From: Gammaproteobacteria bacterium
GTDB taxonomy: Bacteria; Pseudomonadota; Gammaproteobacteria; Xanthomonadales; Xanthomonadaceae
DNA: 7,482 bases
Reading direction: 5' to 3'
Assembly: GCA_026398715.1 (NCBI GenBank)
Contig: JAPLSI010000043.1
Location: forward strand, 10,731-18,212
Below the pieces are notes generated by a model. That model ran no database searches. It saw nothing but the letters and a program-made list of their open reading frames with translations, and was not told the origin of the DNA. Below, one piece after another: positions 6,598-7,482 of this stretch (position 1 is its first letter; each line of letters begins with the position of its first letter). Both the position numbers and the translations under genes were made by a program.

Positions 6598-6603
6598 TAG
6601 AAT
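6598..6603 (+). promoter_or_regulatory. -10 element of the tRNA-Thr promoter
   Basis: TAGAAT sits nine bases before the mature tRNA 5' end and is followed by a GC-rich discriminator (CCACGCC), typical of stable-RNA promoters under growth-rate control. The candidate -35 about 17 bases upstream (TTCGAA, 6575-6580) is weak. Confidence 0.5.
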
Positions 6604-6612
6604 CCACGCCAT

Positions 6613-6688
6613 GCCGGCATAGCTCAGTTGGTAGAGCAACCGCCTTGTAAGCGGTAGGTCCCCAGTTCGAATCCGGGTGTCGGCACCA
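6613..6688 (+). tRNA. tRNA-Thr, anticodon UGU
   Basis: A 76-base cloverleaf with encoded CCA. The acceptor stem is GCCGGCA paired with TGTCGGC (6613-6619 with 6678-6684, one G-T pair). The D arm is GCTC AGTTGGTAGA GAGC-type. The anticodon stem ACCGC/GCGGT encloses the loop CTTGTAA, giving anticodon TGT, which reads ACA and related threonine codons. The T loop is TTCGAAT. The T stem CCCAG/CCGGG has one A-C mismatch. CCA lies at 6686-6688. The gene stands alone between the SPOR-like and SRAP genes, with its own -10 element. Confidence 0.97.
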
Positions 6689-6725
6689 CGCATCCACGCA
6701 ACTCCCCTCGCAGCGCGATGCGGAC

Positions 6726-6731
6726 TAGACT
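6726..6731 (+). promoter_or_regulatory. candidate -10 element for leaderless SRAP transcript
   Basis: TAGACT followed by six bases and then ATG at 6738 puts the expected transcription start at the initiation codon. No Shine-Dalgarno sequence is present upstream of the gene. No clear -35 is visible 16-18 bases upstream. The layout matches the plsY upstream region. Confidence 0.4.
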
Positions 6732-6737
6732 CCGGCC

Positions 6738-7406
6738 ATGTGCGGCCGATTCTCGCAGGACATGACCTGGGCCCAGGTCCACGCCTTTTCGCAAGGGCTC
6801 GACCTGGTCGTGCCCGATGTCGAGCCGACGCCGTCTTTCAACATCGCGCCCACGCAATCGGTGTGGACGATCCTTGGCGAAGGCCAGGGCGCCCTCGCGC
6901 AACAGTTGCGTTGGGGCCTCATCCCCAGTTGGGCGCGCGACATCAAGGCCGGCGCGGCGTTGATCAATGCACGTATTGAAACGATCGCCGAAAAACCGTC
7001 GTTCCGCAGCGCGTGGAAGACGCGTCGCTGCCTGGTGCCGGCCAGCGGCTATTACGAATGGCGCCCCGAAGCGGGCATCAAGCAGCCCTACTGGATCCGC
7101 GATGCCGAGCGGCCGATGATCATGTTCGGCGGCATCTGGGAAAACTGGAAGACGCCCGAGGGCGAGTGGCTGCGCAGCTTCGCCATCATCACCACGGCGG
7201 CTGGCGACGACATGATGGAACTGCACGACCGCACGCCGCTGATGTTGTCGGGTGAGGTGCTGCACGCGTGGTTGCATGCAGCGGCCGACGAAGCCATGGC
7301 GATCGCGATGAGCGCGCCCTTGCCAGCCCTGGCCTGGCATCCGGTCAGCCGCGCGGTGGGTAACCCGCGCAGCAACGGGCCGCAACTGGTCCAGCCGATC
7401 GCCTGA
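6738..7406 (+). CDS. SRAP-family abasic-site protection protein (YedK/HMCES-like)
   Basis: Cytosolic DNA-repair protein of the SOS-response-associated peptidase family. The family uses the N-terminal cysteine, exposed after Met removal, to form a thiazolidine crosslink with abasic sites in single-stranded DNA, shielding them from strand breakage. The 222-residue length is normal (E. coli YedK is of similar size). The catalytic set is complete: Cys2 in MCGRF, Asn77 in INARIET, Glu107 in GYYEW, and His163 in ELHDRTPLML. Other family blocks are FNIAPTQ, RWGLIPSWA, RRCLVPASG and the C-terminal VSRAVGNPRSNGPQL. It starts 49 bases after the tRNA and appears to be transcribed from its own leaderless promoter. 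No LexA-type operator was recognised upstream. The TGA is followed immediately by the stop of the opposing gene. Confidence 0.95.
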   Translation: MCGRFSQDMTWAQVHAFSQGLDLVVPDVEPTPSFNIAPTQSVWTILGEGQGALAQQLRWGLIPSWARDIKAGAALINARIETIAEKPSFRSAWKTRRCLVPASGYYEWRPEAGIKQPYWIRDAERPMIMFGGIWENWKTPEGEWLRSFAIITTAAGDDMMELHDRTPLMLSGEVLHAWLHAAADEAMAIAMSAPLPALAWHPVSRAVGNPRSNGPQLVQPIA

Positions 7407-7482
7407 TTATTCGGGAAGCTTCACGTCGAACTTCACCGCTGCCAGTTGCTCGGGCGACTTGCCCAGCTTGCGCAGTACCTGT
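7407..7482 (-). CDS. 3' end of an unrecognised gene (partial)
   Basis: On the minus strand an open frame enters from the right edge and ends at TAA (7407-7409). Its last 25 codons encode a lysine-rich, amphipathic tail that includes LRKLGKSPEQLAAVKFD and finishes VKLPE. The family cannot be named from this fragment. It converges on the SRAP gene with no bases between the two stop codons. The ordinary codon composition and absence of stops support a genuine coding end, but the fragment is short. Confidence 0.5.
   Translation of the reverse strand, partial: QVLRKLGKSPEQLAAVKFDVKLPE

Noticed and set aside
5642..6697. Long minus-strand open frame running through the SPOR-like gene and the tRNA
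   Set aside because: It reads through a tRNA and opposes two real genes. The apparent end sequence near the tRNA is translated tRNA antisense, a known false-protein pattern.
6689..6722. Six-base inverted repeat CGCATC/GATGCG just after the tRNA
   Set aside because: The loop is 22 bases and no T-run follows. Matches of this size are expected by chance in GC-rich DNA.
1668..7409. Bidirectional terminators at the two convergent gene ends
   Set aside because: The opposing stop codons are separated by one base (1669) and zero bases (7406/7407), and no stem with a T-run is present at either place.

Overview
The window is a GC-rich chromosomal segment of a gammaproteobacterium that reads like the Lysobacterales/Xanthomonadaceae. 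The evidence is a PhoP/PhoQ pair of xanthomonad type, an unusual one-polypeptide DhaL–DegV protein, a class III pantothenate kinase, and several start codons that look leaderless. This assignment rests on remembered family resemblance; no database search was run. There are no transposases, integrases, CRISPR arrays, attachment sites or foreign-looking composition. It looks like a core-genome neighbourhood.

Layout. (1) 1-1668, plus strand: the 3' end of a PhoP-like response regulator, then its PhoQ-like sensor kinase. The kinase has lost the middle of its ATP-binding domain and changes frame at about 1543. (2) 1670-1903, minus strand: a small exported protein of unknown function, convergent with phoQ. 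(3) 1904-2055: a divergent spacer holding a 23-bp imperfect palindrome. (4) 2056-5910 and on to 6565, plus strand: a tightly packed row of a DhaL–DegV protein (fatty acid kinase type, also carrying an internal out-of-frame deletion), plsY, birA, coaX and a membrane-anchored SPOR-like protein. The gene joints are ATGA overlaps or gaps of a few bases. (5) 6613-6688: tRNA-Thr(UGU). (6) 6738-7406: a SRAP/YedK abasic-site crosslinking protein. (7) 7407-7482, minus strand: the 3' end of an unrecognised gene that abuts the SRAP stop codon.

How the genes may work together. In the central row, the DhaL–DegV protein combines the FakA-type ATP-binding half and the FakB-type fatty-acid-binding half of fatty acid kinase, whose product is acyl-phosphate. 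The next gene encodes PlsY, which uses acyl-phosphate to acylate glycerol-3-phosphate. BirA (biotinylation of acetyl-CoA carboxylase) and CoaX (first step of CoA synthesis) follow. The row therefore reads as a phospholipid, biotin and CoA supply cluster.

The most striking anomaly is that two otherwise well-conserved genes, phoQ and the DhaL–DegV gene, each lack an internal coding segment, and each loss also changes frame. Either both systems are damaged in this strain or the assembly has dropped sequence at two places. Read mapping would decide this. BirA is also reduced (no N-terminal DNA-binding domain) and has changes in two usually conserved active-site motifs.
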